In this document: positions 54,462 through 63,031 of the stretch, piece by piece
Layout: the number at the start of each line of letters is the position of its first letter
How positions within the stretch are numbered: the stretch's first letter is position 1
Assembly (NCBI RefSeq): GCF_006439395.2
Contig: NZ_CP083950.1
Location: 1,302,001-1,366,000 of the forward strand
Source: Mesorhizobium sp. B4-1-4
GTDB lineage: Bacteria > Pseudomonadota > Alphaproteobacteria > Rhizobiales > Rhizobiaceae
Direction: 5' to 3'
DNA: 64,000 bases
Made by a program: the position numbers and the translations under genes
The notes under the pieces: generated by a model
Told to the model about the DNA's origin: nothing
The model's database searches: none
The model's input: only the letters and a program-made list of their open reading frames with translations

Positions 54462-55163
54462 TTAACATGCAACGTAGCCTGCCTGTTTGAGATAGTTCCA
54501 GCATTCGGTTGGATCGAACATGGCGCAGATGCTTCCGACGGCGCGGACGAGATCGTCGTAGGTGCGCGCTTTGGCCTTTCGCAACAGGGTTTTGAGTTTT
54601 GCGAAGGCCATCTCGATCGGGTTGAGGTCCGGCGAATATTTGGGCAGGAAGAGGAACCTGGCGCCGCGCTGTTTGAGTGCCTCTGCGGCGCGCGGACTTT
54701 TGTGGACATTGAGATTGTCCAGAATAACGATGTCGCCGCGCCCGAGAGCCGGTGCGAGCTGGGTTTCGACATAGGCATCGAACGCCGCACCGTCGATGGC
54801 TCCCTCGATGATCCAGGGGGCCACCAGTTCATGGCAACGCAGGCCGGCGATGAAGGTCTGGGTATGCCATTTGCCGAAGGGCGCATCGGCGAGGAGCCTC
54901 TTGCCGCGCAGGCTGCGCCCGCGCAATGGGGTCATGTTGGTCTTCACGCTCGTTTCGTCGATGAAGACGATCCGCGCCGGCACGGCGCGCATCAGAGGCT
55001 GATGATGGTCGCGCCACTCACGCCGGGCCGCTCTCACGTCGGGCCGTTCTTGCTCCGACGCCAGCAGGGCTTTTTTTATACGTAAACCCCTCCCGGCACA
55101 GCAACTTCGACAGGTTCGACGGGTCCGCCCTGACGCCGTGCTCGTCTTCAAGCCACGCGCCAA
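54462..55163 (-). CDS. IS630 transposase, ORF B (catalytic domain)
   Basis: The C-terminal, catalytic part of the transposase. The DDE triad is visible in RIVFIDETSVKTNM, DIVILDNLNVHKSP and FLPKYSPDLNPIEMAFAKLK. The nominal start at 55163 is probably not used; the frame is reached by slippage on the seven-A run (55071-55077, read leftward) inside ORF A. The stop is 14 bp inside the left end. It has no internal stop. Confidence 0.85.
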   Translation of the reverse strand: MARGLKTSTASGRTRRTCRSCCAGRGLRIKKALLASEQERPDVRAARREWRDHHQPLMRAVPARIVFIDETSVKTNMTPLRGRSLRGKRLLADAPFGKWHTQTFIAGLRCHELVAPWIIEGAIDGAAFDAYVETQLAPALGRGDIVILDNLNVHKSPRAAEALKQRGARFLFLPKYSPDLNPIEMAFAKLKTLLRKAKARTYDDLVRAVGSICAMFDPTECWNYLKQAGYVAC

Positions 55164-55419
55164 GCTCAGGCATCGTGATGTCCGGCCTGGCCATCACTTT
55201 GTCGACAATGGCCTGACGATACGGGCCGAGTTTGCCAGACCCGGCAGGACGCCCCTGACGGGCCGGTTCGACGGAACCAGTCGCCGCATAGCGTGCCTGA
55301 ACGCGTACCGCCGTCGAAGGCGCCACCTCAAACTGCGCCGCAACTGCCCGCCGCGACTTGCCCTCGGCAATGCCGCGAACAAGTCGAAGCCTCAAATCCT
55401 GCGAAACCGCTTTGCCCAT
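55018..55419 (-). CDS. IS630 transposase, ORF A (DNA-binding domain)
   Basis: The N-terminal part of the transposase, with two helix-turn-helix regions: MGKAVSQDLRLRLVRGIAEG and SRRAVAAQFEVAPSTAVRV, then KVMARPDITMPELGAWLEDE. It overlaps ORF B. After GFTYKK, the seven-A run allows a frameshift into ORF B (ALLASEQERPD), giving the full-length enzyme of about 320 residues. The ATG at 55419 starts the conserved region; the one at 55434 adds five residues. Confidence 0.85.
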   Translation of the reverse strand: MGKAVSQDLRLRLVRGIAEGKSRRAVAAQFEVAPSTAVRVQARYAATGSVEPARQGRPAGSGKLGPYRQAIVDKVMARPDITMPELGAWLEDEHGVRADPSNLSKLLCREGFTYKKSPAGVGARTARRESGPA

Positions 55420-55582
55420 GGTGCACCTCCGCATCCATAGGAATCAGACTTCAGTCGAAAAGGGAATCCCAACGATTCACCCTATTCGCCCGACGCTCTA
55501 ACCAAAACTTACGGTGATCTTAACGGCTGAGTTACCATAGTTGTTTACGGTGCATCCCGACCCAGTTTCGGAGTAGGGATGC

Positions 55583-57883
55583 ATGTCCGTTCAATCCGCG
55601 GCCGCAGATGTCGACGTTGATCTCAGGCAGCTTTTCGCCAGCCTGGCGAGGAACTGGCTGCGCATCCTGGTCTTCGTTCTGGTGGTGACAGGACTGGCGT
55701 TCGCGTTCGCTTCGCTCGCGACCCGGCATTACAAGGCCCAGACGCAGGTGGAGATCGTTCCACGCGAATCCATCTACACCCGTCCGGCCGGCAACGCTGA
55801 CGGCGATAAGCCGATCCTCGACGAGCAAGGCGTTGCCACCCAGGTCCAGATAATTTCGTCCAACGAGATCCTGAAGCAGGTGGCGCAGAAGCTCGGCCTG
55901 TCGCGGCTGTCTGAGTTCGACGAAACGATCAATATGTCCTCCCTGAGCCGCGTGCTGATCCTGCTCGGCTTGAAAAACGACCCGATGGACGTTCCGGCCG
56001 ACGAGCGTGTCCTGAAGAAGATGCGTGAGAAGCTCAACGTCTATGGTGTTGAAAAGACCCGCATCATTGCCATCGAGTTCTCCTCGGAGGATCCCAAGCT
56101 CGCCGCCGCCATTCCCGATGCCATCGCCGCCGCCTATATTGCGGGGCAGGGTGCGGCCAAGCGCGAATCGAACACTGCTGCCGCCAACTTTCTGGCGCCC
56201 GAGATCGCCGACCTGTCGAAGCAGGTCAAGGATGCCGAGGCCAAGGTCGCGGCCTACCGCGCCCAGTCCGACCTCCTGATTGGCGGCAACAATTCCGTTC
56301 TGGCCACCCAGCAACTGGCCGAGTTGTCGACCGAATTGTCCCGGGTGCGGGCCAACCGCGCCGCGGCCGAAGGCACCGCCGACAATGTGCGCAAGGCACT
56401 GCAGAACGGCGGCTCGCTGGATTCGCTGCCGGAAGTGCTGTCGTCCGACCTGATCCAGCGTCTGCGTGAGCGGCAGGTCGAGCTGCGCGCCAACATCGCC
56501 GATATGTCGACGACACTGCTCGACAATCATCCGCGCATCCGCGCCGCGAAATCGCAGTTGGCCGACCTCGATGTGCAGATCCGCAGCGAAGCCCAGAAGG
56601 TCATGAAGGGCCTTGTGATGCAGGCGGACGCGGCCAAGGCGCGCGAAAATCAACTCGTCGCGGACGTCAACACGCTCAAAGCGGCTTCGGCGCAGGCCGG
56701 CGAACAGCAGGTCGGCCTCGACGCGCTGCAGCGCGATGCCGCCGCCAAGCGCCAGCAGCTCGAACTCTACCTGACCAACTACCGCGAGGCGGCTTCGCGT
56801 CAGGACCGCAACTATGTCCCGGTGGATGCCCGCATCGTCTCGCCGGCCTCGGTGCCCGCCGAGCCATACTTTCCCAAGGTCGGGCCGATCACAGGTGCGG
56901 CCGCAGCGGCTTCGCTTCTGCTGGCGGCGGTGTTCACGCTGTTGCGGGAGCTCTTCTCGGGCCGAGCAATGCGCCCGGCCACAGGAGCCCGCTTTGAGCC
57001 GATCGACGAAGTGCCGATGCCGCCGACTGTCCATCAGGAACCATCTGCTCGCCTGGAACCGCCTGTCGCCAGCGAGCTCGCCAATCGTGCCGCCGAAGCG
57101 CCATTGCCCGAAACGGTCATAGGCCCGGAGATGATCGTGCAGCCCCAACCAGCTGTGGAGGCAGTATCTGCCGCCCATGCCGCCCCTGTCGCCGGGGCCG
57201 CGCCCATGGCTGAGGCCAAGCCTATGGCTGAGGCCAAGCCCGTGGCCGAGGCCGAGCCTGTCACGGAGATCCAGCGGCCACGCTCCGTGCTTGGCGAGAT
57301 CGACATCGAGAAGGCCGCTGAAAAGCTGATCGCGAGCGGGGCCGCGCGCGCCATATTCGTTTCGCCCGAAGGCGACGAGGCGGCCGCGTCGGCGATCCTG
57401 GTGGCGCGTGAGGTGTCCGACGCCGGCCTGCGCGTCCTGCTGCTCGACCTCACCACCTCGGGCGCCGCCTCGCGGCCGATGCTCGACAGCGGGCTTTTCC
57501 CGGGCATCACCGATCTGCTCGCCTCGCAGGCGCAGTTCAGCGATGTGATCCATGCCGATCTTTATTCCGACTGCCATGTCATCCCCGTTGGCACCGCCAA
57601 CCCGATCCGCGCCATGCGCGCCGCCGACAGGCTGCCGATCATCATGCAGTCGCTGACCACGGCCTATGATCTGGTGGTGGTCGAATGCGGACCGGCCGAC
57701 GCGCAAGGCATCAGCCGCCTGGGCAGCGATGCCACCGAGGTGTTCCTGTCCATGCTCGAGCCGGACGACGAAGTGACGCGAGCCGCCGTCAAGCTGATCG
57801 AGAACGGCTATCCAGACCTGACCCTTGTTACGCCGCTTGGCCACGAACCGCCCGGCACCCCGGGTCGGCGCTCCGCGGCTTGA
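55583..57883 (+). CDS. Wzz/Wzc-like polysaccharide co-polymerase with degenerate kinase domain
   Basis: A 766-residue inner-membrane protein. Residues about 15-120 form the Wzz domain with a first helix (ILVFVLVVTGLAFAFASL). Long coiled-coil regions follow (about 200-400), then a second helix (ITGAAAAASLLLAAVFTLL, about 435). After a Pro/Ala linker with an 18-bp direct repeat (57206-57259) comes a tyrosine-kinase-like fold (about 575-750). There the P-loop reads SPEGDEAAASA, with no GKS/T, Walker A-prime is LLLDLTTSG and Walker B VVVECGPAD, and no tyrosine cluster ends the protein. It probably controls chain length without kinase activity. It is divergent from the Wza-like gene, with the IS element between. 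Confidence 0.85.
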   Translation: MSVQSAAADVDVDLRQLFASLARNWLRILVFVLVVTGLAFAFASLATRHYKAQTQVEIVPRESIYTRPAGNADGDKPILDEQGVATQVQIISSNEILKQVAQKLGLSRLSEFDETINMSSLSRVLILLGLKNDPMDVPADERVLKKMREKLNVYGVEKTRIIAIEFSSEDPKLAAAIPDAIAAAYIAGQGAAKRESNTAAANFLAPEIADLSKQVKDAEAKVAAYRAQSDLLIGGNNSVLATQQLAELSTELSRVRANRAAAEGTADNVRKALQNGGSLDSLPEVLSSDLIQRLRERQVELRANIADMSTTLLDNHPRIRAAKSQLADLDVQIRSEAQKVMKGLVMQADAAKARENQLVADVNTLKAASAQAGEQQVGLDALQRDAAAKRQQLELYLTNYREAASRQDRNYVPVDARIVSPASVPAEPYFPKVGPITGAAAAASLLLAAVFTLLRELFSGRAMRPATGARFEPIDEVPMPPTVHQEPSARLEPPVASELANRAAEAPLPETVIGPEMIVQPQPAVEAVSAAHAAPVAGAAPMAEAKPMAEAKPVAEAEPVTEIQRPRSVLGEIDIEKAAEKLIASGAARAIFVSPEGDEAAASAILVAREVSDAGLRVLLLDLTTSGAASRPMLDSGLFPGITDLLASQAQFSDVIHADLYSDCHVIPVGTANPIRAMRAADRLPIIMQSLTTAYDLVVVECGPADAQGISRLGSDATEVFLSMLEPDDEVTRAAVKLIENGYPDLTLVTPLGHEPPGTPGRRSAA
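57206..57259 (+). repeat. 18-bp in-frame tandem repeat in the Wzz/Wzc-like gene
   Basis: ATGGCTGAGGCCAAGCC is repeated at 57206 and 57224, with a third, diverged unit at 57242. The encoded unit is MAEAKP/VAEAEP, within the Pro/Ala-rich linker before the kinase-like domain. Such repeats may vary in number between strains. Confidence 0.8.
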
Positions 57884-57923
57884 AAGAACAGCCGTTGGGA
57901 GGCTTACTCACTTTACGGCGAGC

Positions 57924-59153
57924 TTAGCTGTCGTCCTCGCCAGCCGCGGGTGCTGCCTGTCCGGCTGACTTACGGCGCAGCATCTTGGCCAGCTTCCAGA
58001 TCGCCGGGCTATTCTTGATGAAAGCCTTCAGCCGTGCATTCTGGCGAAGCATCAATGCCAGCGCACGGCCCTTCAGCGTCAGCGGGACCAGCACCTCGAA
58101 ATGCTGCGTTTCGATATCGCACCATTGTCGCTTGTAGGGCTCGTCGCCGACGGAGAAATCATAGACCGCGAAACCCGTCTCGCAGGCCTCCTGGATGTTG
58201 TCGAAGAACAGGAAGTCGCCGGGACTGGTGTGCGCGAGATCGTCCTCGGCGATCGCTCCGAACTCGCAGATCAGCCGCCTGCCCGAGCGGCTCGATCCGG
58301 TGATGGCGCGCAGCTTGCCGGCAACCTCCAGTCCGTGCAGCACGAAAGGAGGCTCGGGCTGGTCCAACGCCTGGGCAAACAGCTCTCGGAAGAAGGCGCG
58401 CGTCGGATCGTCCCCGAAGACGTTGGCAATGCCCATCTTGCGAAAGCGAAGCTCCTTCATCTCGAAGAAGGCGTCGAGCAACCGCTCCACCTCGTCCGAG
58501 CTGCGAGCCTCGATGCGCCGGTGGCTGCCGACGGCCTCGAATTTGCGGGTCTGCGAACGATGCTTCTTGCGTTTGCGCTTTCCGCCGGCGCGCAGCAGCA
58601 ACGCATCGAAGCCTCCGGCAAGGTCGGCGGCCAGCGAAAGATTGGGGCTGGAAAAACGTGCAAGCGACGCCAGCGGATTGGCGATATCATCGAGCTTGGG
58701 CAGCAAGCGTTCCAGCGCGATGAGATCGATGTCCGGACGGGATTTGGCGACGGCCGCAAGCATCGAACGGATGGCGGCGACATCCGCATTGGCCAGCCAT
58801 TGCGGGTCAGCGGCCGCGAAATTGCCGTTGGCGTGCCGGCCGCCCATGAAACGGGCGACTCGGAACCGTCCCTGGTTCACAACTTCCAGCGCCAGTGCGA
58901 AGACCGGCTTGCCTTCGAGAGCGAGCGTAGCCACGAGGAGTTCGGGCTTGACCTGCGCGGCCCAGTTCATGACCCAGGTCGCGCCCTGTGCCGGCGCACA
59001 GACCGCCGAGCGGCAGAACCTCGCATAGGCCGCCAGCCCCTCGGCGCCCGCGACCGAGATCGATGGCCCGGTGGCACCCCCAGGCAGGACGCGTGGTGAA
59101 GCCTCGGCCGCCGCAAGCCGATTGCCGTCAAATGGCGCCATTGCGTCAACCAT
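57924..59153 (-). CDS. GNAT-type acetyltransferase (CelD/BcsL-like, compare HfsK)
   Basis: A 409-residue cytosolic protein with a GNAT-fold domain in its C-terminal half (about 200-360). The segment KRKRKKHRSQTRKFEAVG followed by EVERLLDAFFEMKELRFRKMG is seen in proteins annotated as cellulose-synthesis acetyltransferases, and in the FemAB-like group to which Caulobacter HfsK belongs. The SPGDFLFFDNIQEACETGFAVYDFSVGDEPYKRQW segment is the strongest match. Together with a deacetylase next door it suggests control of glycan acetylation. It is convergent with the Wzz-like gene. Confidence 0.75.
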   Translation of the reverse strand: MVDAMAPFDGNRLAAAEASPRVLPGGATGPSISVAGAEGLAAYARFCRSAVCAPAQGATWVMNWAAQVKPELLVATLALEGKPVFALALEVVNQGRFRVARFMGGRHANGNFAAADPQWLANADVAAIRSMLAAVAKSRPDIDLIALERLLPKLDDIANPLASLARFSSPNLSLAADLAGGFDALLLRAGGKRKRKKHRSQTRKFEAVGSHRRIEARSSDEVERLLDAFFEMKELRFRKMGIANVFGDDPTRAFFRELFAQALDQPEPPFVLHGLEVAGKLRAITGSSRSGRRLICEFGAIAEDDLAHTSPGDFLFFDNIQEACETGFAVYDFSVGDEPYKRQWCDIETQHFEVLVPLTLKGRALALMLRQNARLKAFIKNSPAIWKLAKMLRRKSAGQAAPAAGEDDS

Positions 59154-59244
59154 ACCTCAATCCTTAAGGCGTATTGATCCCGATTTGGGGGGGCGCTCAG
59201 GCGTGTTCCGTGCTTGGATCAGCCTAGGCGCAAAAGGTGAATGA

Positions 59245-60303
59245 ATGATCGACGGTGGGGAGGCTATCCGAAAACTGGCGCTCAACGTCGCGCGCTATAC
59301 CGGCCTCGCACCATTGGCCAGACCGTTTGTCGGCGGCATCGGCGCCATCCTGATGCTGCACCGCGTGACGGCGACACCCGAAAAGCCGGATAGCGCAAAC
59401 CGGCACCTCAACATCGCGCCCGGCTTCCTCGACGCCGTGATCGCCGACATGAAGGCCGGCGGCTACGCCTTTGTCTCGATGGACGAAGCCGTGGAGCGCA
59501 TCGAGGCAGGCGGCAAGGGCGGCCGCTTCGCCACCATCACCGCCGACGACGCCTATCGTGACAACATGACCGAGGCGCTGCCGGTGCTGGAAAAGCACAG
59601 TGCGCCGATCACCATCTATGTCGCCCCGGGACTGATCGACGGCACCGCCGATCTGTGGTGGGACGTGATCGAGGATATCGTCAATGCCTGCCACCGGCTG
59701 ACGCTGGCGACTTCAAATAGTCCGATCTTGATTGATTGCGCGACCCCCGCCAGGAAGCGTCAGGCCATAGCCAGGTTGCACGCCTACCTCGCCACCGAGG
59801 TTCGCGAGGAAGACCTGCGGTCCGTGCTGCGCGATCTCGCCGCATCAAATGGCGTCGACGCGGATGCTCCGCGCCTGCGGACCCTGATGAACTGGAATGA
59901 GATTCGCACCATCGCCGCGCATCCGCTGGTGACGATCGGCGCCCATACCATCAACCACAGCAATCTGAAGCGGCTTTCCGAGGCCGATGCGCGACACGAG
60001 ATCGGCGCTGTGAAGGATATGTTGCGGGCCAGGCTCGGCACGGAGCCGCGCCATTTTGCCTACCCTTATGGCTATGCAAGCGCCGTCGGCTGCCGCGAAG
60101 TGGGCTTTGCCCGCGAGGCCGGCTATGCCTCCGCCGTGACGACCCGCCATGGGGTGCTGCGCGCCGAACATGCCGGTTTTCTCCATGCTTTGCCCCGCAT
60201 TTCGGTCAACGGCCGCTACCAGAGCCTTGCCCATATCCGCACCATGCTGTCGGGCGTGACGACGCCGCTCGCCAATGCCGGCAAAATGGTCGTCACCGTC
60301 TGA
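59245..60303 (+). CDS. Polysaccharide deacetylase (NodB homology)
   Basis: A 352-residue enzyme with a NodB-type domain. The metal aspartates are in FATITADDAYRDNM (the usual TFDDG reads TADDA, but both Asp are kept), the metal histidines in GAHTINHSNL, and the substrate loop in RHFAYPYGY. It presumably removes acetyl groups from the glycan of this locus, as HfsH does in Caulobacter. The N-terminus lacks a clear signal peptide, so it is probably cytosolic. It is divergent from the GNAT gene, 91 bp apart. Confidence 0.85.
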   Translation: MIDGGEAIRKLALNVARYTGLAPLARPFVGGIGAILMLHRVTATPEKPDSANRHLNIAPGFLDAVIADMKAGGYAFVSMDEAVERIEAGGKGGRFATITADDAYRDNMTEALPVLEKHSAPITIYVAPGLIDGTADLWWDVIEDIVNACHRLTLATSNSPILIDCATPARKRQAIARLHAYLATEVREEDLRSVLRDLAASNGVDADAPRLRTLMNWNEIRTIAAHPLVTIGAHTINHSNLKRLSEADARHEIGAVKDMLRARLGTEPRHFAYPYGYASAVGCREVGFAREAGYASAVTTRHGVLRAEHAGFLHALPRISVNGRYQSLAHIRTMLSGVTTPLANAGKMVVTV

Positions 60304-60322
60304 CGGGCTGCCAAGGCATGGC

Positions 60323-60538
60323 TCAGCGCTTGGCGCGTGGCTCCAGCATCAGCCACTTGATTATGCCCATGGCCGGCAGAACCCAGAGCAGGCCGCTGAG
60401 CAGAAAGAAGAAGAAATGCACCCACGCGCCCGATTCCGACAGGCGGGCGACCGCGAAGATCGATGCGACCAGCGCGTAGATGATAACCAGCGCCACCAGC
60501 AGGAACATTCCGATCAGCTTTTTCACGCGAATGGGCAT
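60323..60538 (-). CDS. DUF2842 small membrane protein
   Basis: A 71-residue protein with two membrane helices (KKLIGMFLLVALVIIYALVASIFAV and VHFFFFLLSGLLWVLPAMGIIKWL). This pattern is DUF2842, common upstream of ctaA or other cytochrome oxidase assembly genes in alphaproteobacteria. The function is unknown. The ATG at 60538 follows GAGG; the frame open to 60673 has no start signals. It is divergent from ctaA. Confidence 0.75.
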   Translation of the reverse strand: MPIRVKKLIGMFLLVALVIIYALVASIFAVARLSESGAWVHFFFFLLSGLLWVLPAMGIIKWLMLEPRAKR

Positions 60539-60690
60539 GGCTTGGCCTCGTTGATCGCTATCGCTTAGGCCGAACACACGGCACGCGCAACCCGTGACAG
60601 GCGGCGCGACGGCGTGCCGCGCCGCCCGGTCTTGCCAGCAGGAATGCGATGGTCCACCAATCCGCGACATCAACCTGCCGGGATAGATTT

Positions 60691-61782
60691 ATGGCCGCCA
60701 TCACTGCTGCCGCGCCTTACCAGGCCCGTGACCGCGACCTGCACAACCGGGCGCTGGTGCGCGGCTGGCTCTACGTCGTGCTTCTGGTGCTGTTTGCGTT
60801 GGTGCTGGTTGGCGGCGCGACGCGGCTGACCGAGTCCGGCCTGTCGATCACCGAGTGGCAGCCGATCCATGGCGTCATCCCGCCGCTCAACGACGCCGAG
60901 TGGCAGGAGGAATTCCAGCGCTATCAGCAGATCCCGCAATACACCGAGCTCAACAAGGGCATGACTATCGAGGCATTCAAGTCGATCTTCTGGTGGGAGT
61001 GGGCGCACCGTCTGCTGGCGCGCAGCGTCGGCCTGGTCTTTGCCTTGCCGCTGCTGTTCTTCTGGGTGACGCGCCGGATAGAGCGCGGGCTCGGACCGAA
61101 ACTTGCGGGAATTCTTCTCCTCGGCGGCCTGCAGGGCGCTATTGGCTGGTGGATGGTGGCCTCAGGCCTGGTCGACCGTGTGTCGGTGAGCCAGTACAGG
61201 CTGGCCACGCACCTGACGCTGGCGGCACTGATCTTCACCGCGACCATGGTCGTCGCCCGCGGGCTGGCGCCGCATTCCGAGCCCGCCGCCGATCGCTCGA
61301 CGCAGAGATTGGCCGGTTTCATCGTGCTTCTGGCGCTGATCCAAATCTATCTCGGCGGCCTGGTCGCCGGTCTCGACGCCGGTATGAGCTACAACACCTG
61401 GCCGCTGATGGATGGCAGGATCATCCCTGGCGATCTGCTGATCCTCGAGCCGGTATGGCGCAACGTCTTCGAGAACCCGAAGACGGTGCAGTTCATACAT
61501 CGCCTCGGCGCCTACACGATCTTCGCCGTCGCGCTCTGGTACATGATCACCACGCGCCGTCGGCTGCCCGGCTCAACCCATGCCCGCCGCGCGACGCTGC
61601 TGTTCGTGCTGGTGCTAGTGCAGGCCTCTATCGGCATCGGCACGCTGCTGATGCAGGTGCCCCTGCATATGGCGCTGACGCATCAAGGGTTCGCGCTGGT
61701 TGTGCTCGGTTTTGCCGCCGCCCATTGGCGCGGCACCAAAGGTGCCTATCCGCTCCCGCATGAGGTCGCGGTCAGGAGCTGA
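60691..61782 (+). CDS. ctaA: Heme A synthase
   Basis: A 363-residue inner-membrane enzyme that oxidises heme O to heme A for cytochrome aa3. Eight membrane helices are visible. The four heme-ligand histidines are present in [42 protein letters not shown] and [39 protein letters not shown] is the conserved N-terminal signature of the alphaproteobacterial (type 2) form. GGGATAGATTT precedes the ATG at 60691. Confidence 0.95.
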   Translation: MAAITAAAPYQARDRDLHNRALVRGWLYVVLLVLFALVLVGGATRLTESGLSITEWQPIHGVIPPLNDAEWQEEFQRYQQIPQYTELNKGMTIEAFKSIFWWEWAHRLLARSVGLVFALPLLFFWVTRRIERGLGPKLAGILLLGGLQGAIGWWMVASGLVDRVSVSQYRLATHLTLAALIFTATMVVARGLAPHSEPAADRSTQRLAGFIVLLALIQIYLGGLVAGLDAGMSYNTWPLMDGRIIPGDLLILEPVWRNVFENPKTVQFIHRLGAYTIFAVALWYMITTRRRLPGSTHARRATLLFVLVLVQASIGIGTLLMQVPLHMALTHQGFALVVLGFAAAHWRGTKGAYPLPHEVAVRS

Positions 61783-61793
61783 TCCGAGCCGGG

Positions 61794-62075
61794 TCAAAGG
61801 TCACATCCAGAATTCGTTCGACTGCGTGGTCCTACCGCCGTCGAATTCGGCCTGCGACGCTGCGGTGGACGGTGCGGGCTGGCCTTGACCGCTTTCGCAG
61901 CCGTGTCCGCTTCGCCACGCAATTCGTCGGCGACATCGTCGAACGGTTTGAGCGCCTTGACGATCGCGGGCGAGCCGTCCTCGAACCGCACCTTCCAGAT
62001 ACGACTCGAAAAGGTCTCGGCGATGAGTTCGGGCGCGCTGATCTTCCAGCGCGCCGGAAATGCGGGTCCGTCCAT
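61794..62075 (-). pseudogene. Truncated aminoglycoside/streptomycin phosphotransferase-like gene
   Basis: The first 54 residues read MDGPAFPARWKISAPELIAE, then SRIWKVRFEDGSPAIVKAL and KPFDDVADELRG, the N-terminal lobe of the streptomycin-6-phosphotransferase family (the lysine in IVKAL is the ATP lysine). After ELRG the similarity stops, and the frame ends in Arg/Pro-rich nonsense. The catalytic lobe is absent. The ATG overlaps the argC stop by one base (TGATG), so the intact gene once formed an operon with argC. It lies between ctaA and argC. Confidence 0.65.
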
Positions 62076-63001
62076 CAAAGGCCGAGCATCAGGTCCATGT
62101 TCTGGACGGCCGCACCCGAGGCGCCCTTGCCGAGATTGTCGTAGACCGCCAGCAGCAGCGCCTGCGCTCTGTCGTCGTTGGCGAAGACATAGACCTTCAT
62201 GCGGTTGGTGCCGTTGTAGATCTCGGGATCGATCTCCGGCATGCGTTCCAGCTGGGCATACGGAGCCACTTCGACCACGCCGCCCTTGATGGCGGCGAAA
62301 TGGTCGGCAATGGCCGCATGCAACTCCGCACCCGTTGGCACATAGTCGAGGCCGCCGAGTTGCAGCGGCACCACCGTGATCATGCCTTGGGCAAAATTGC
62401 CGACAGCCGGCTGCATGATCGGATCATGTGACAGCTTCGCATAGGCCCGCAGCTCCGGCACATGCTTGTGCTGCAAGGTCAGCCCATAAGGCAGGAACTC
62501 CGAGGCGTCCTCGCCCTTGGCGACGTAGTCCTCGATCATCGGACGTCCGCCGCCCGAATAGCCCGAAATGCCGTTGACCGTGATCGGGAAATCGGCCGGC
62601 AGCAGACCGGCGGTGACCAGTGGCCTGAGCGTCGCGATCGGCCCCTGCGGCCAGCAGCCGGGATTGGCGATGCGCTTGGCCGAGGCGATCTTCTTCGCCT
62701 GCTCCTTGTCCATTTCGGCGAAACCATATTCCCAGCCTTCGGCGACACGATGCGCGGTCGACGCATCGATGACCTTGGTGGTGTCGTTGGTGATGAGCGA
62801 GACGCTTTCCTTCGCCGCATCGTCCGGCAGGCACAGGATCGCGATGTCGGCGGCATTGAGGAATTCGGCGCGCGCCGCCGTTTCCTTGCGGCGCTCGGCA
62901 GGAATGGAAATGATCTCGAGATCGCCACGCTCGGCAAGCAGCGCCCGGATCTGAAGGCCGGTGGTGCCGTGCTCGCCGTCGATGAAGATTTTCGGTTTCA
63001 T
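62075..63001 (-). CDS. argC: N-acetyl-gamma-glutamyl-phosphate reductase (short type)
   Basis: A 308-residue enzyme for the third step of arginine synthesis. The NADP site is FIDGEHGTTGLQIR, and the catalytic cysteine is in RIANPGCWPQGPIA. GISGYSGGGRPMIEDY and the His-containing LQHKHVPEL segment are conserved. The length is that of the shorter type found in many alphaproteobacteria. The ATG at 63001 is 30 bp from the speB stop, in the same orientation, so both may be cotranscribed. Confidence 0.94.
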   Translation of the reverse strand: MKPKIFIDGEHGTTGLQIRALLAERGDLEIISIPAERRKETAARAEFLNAADIAILCLPDDAAKESVSLITNDTTKVIDASTAHRVAEGWEYGFAEMDKEQAKKIASAKRIANPGCWPQGPIATLRPLVTAGLLPADFPITVNGISGYSGGGRPMIEDYVAKGEDASEFLPYGLTLQHKHVPELRAYAKLSHDPIMQPAVGNFAQGMITVVPLQLGGLDYVPTGAELHAAIADHFAAIKGGVVEVAPYAQLERMPEIDPEIYNGTNRMKVYVFANDDRAQALLLAVYDNLGKGASGAAVQNMDLMLGL

Positions 63002-63031
63002 TGCCTGATCAAATTCCCTGAAGTTTCAAGA

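Larger units (their letters stand above)
54449..55498 (-). mobile_element. IS630-family insertion sequence, complete, 1050 bp
   Basis: The ends are inverted repeats GAGCATCGGGCGATT (left, from 54449) and GAGCGTCGGGCGAAT (right, read inward from 55498). They are flanked by TA at 54447-54448 and 55499-55500, the duplication typical of IS630. Two overlapping leftward ORFs fill the element. It sits between the divergent Wza-like and Wzz-like genes and looks intact. Confidence 0.9.

Noticed and set aside
55532..57844. 770-residue open frame antisense to the Wzz/Wzc-like gene
   Set aside because: Same kind of shadow; no domain, and the sense gene has clear Wzz and coiled-coil features.
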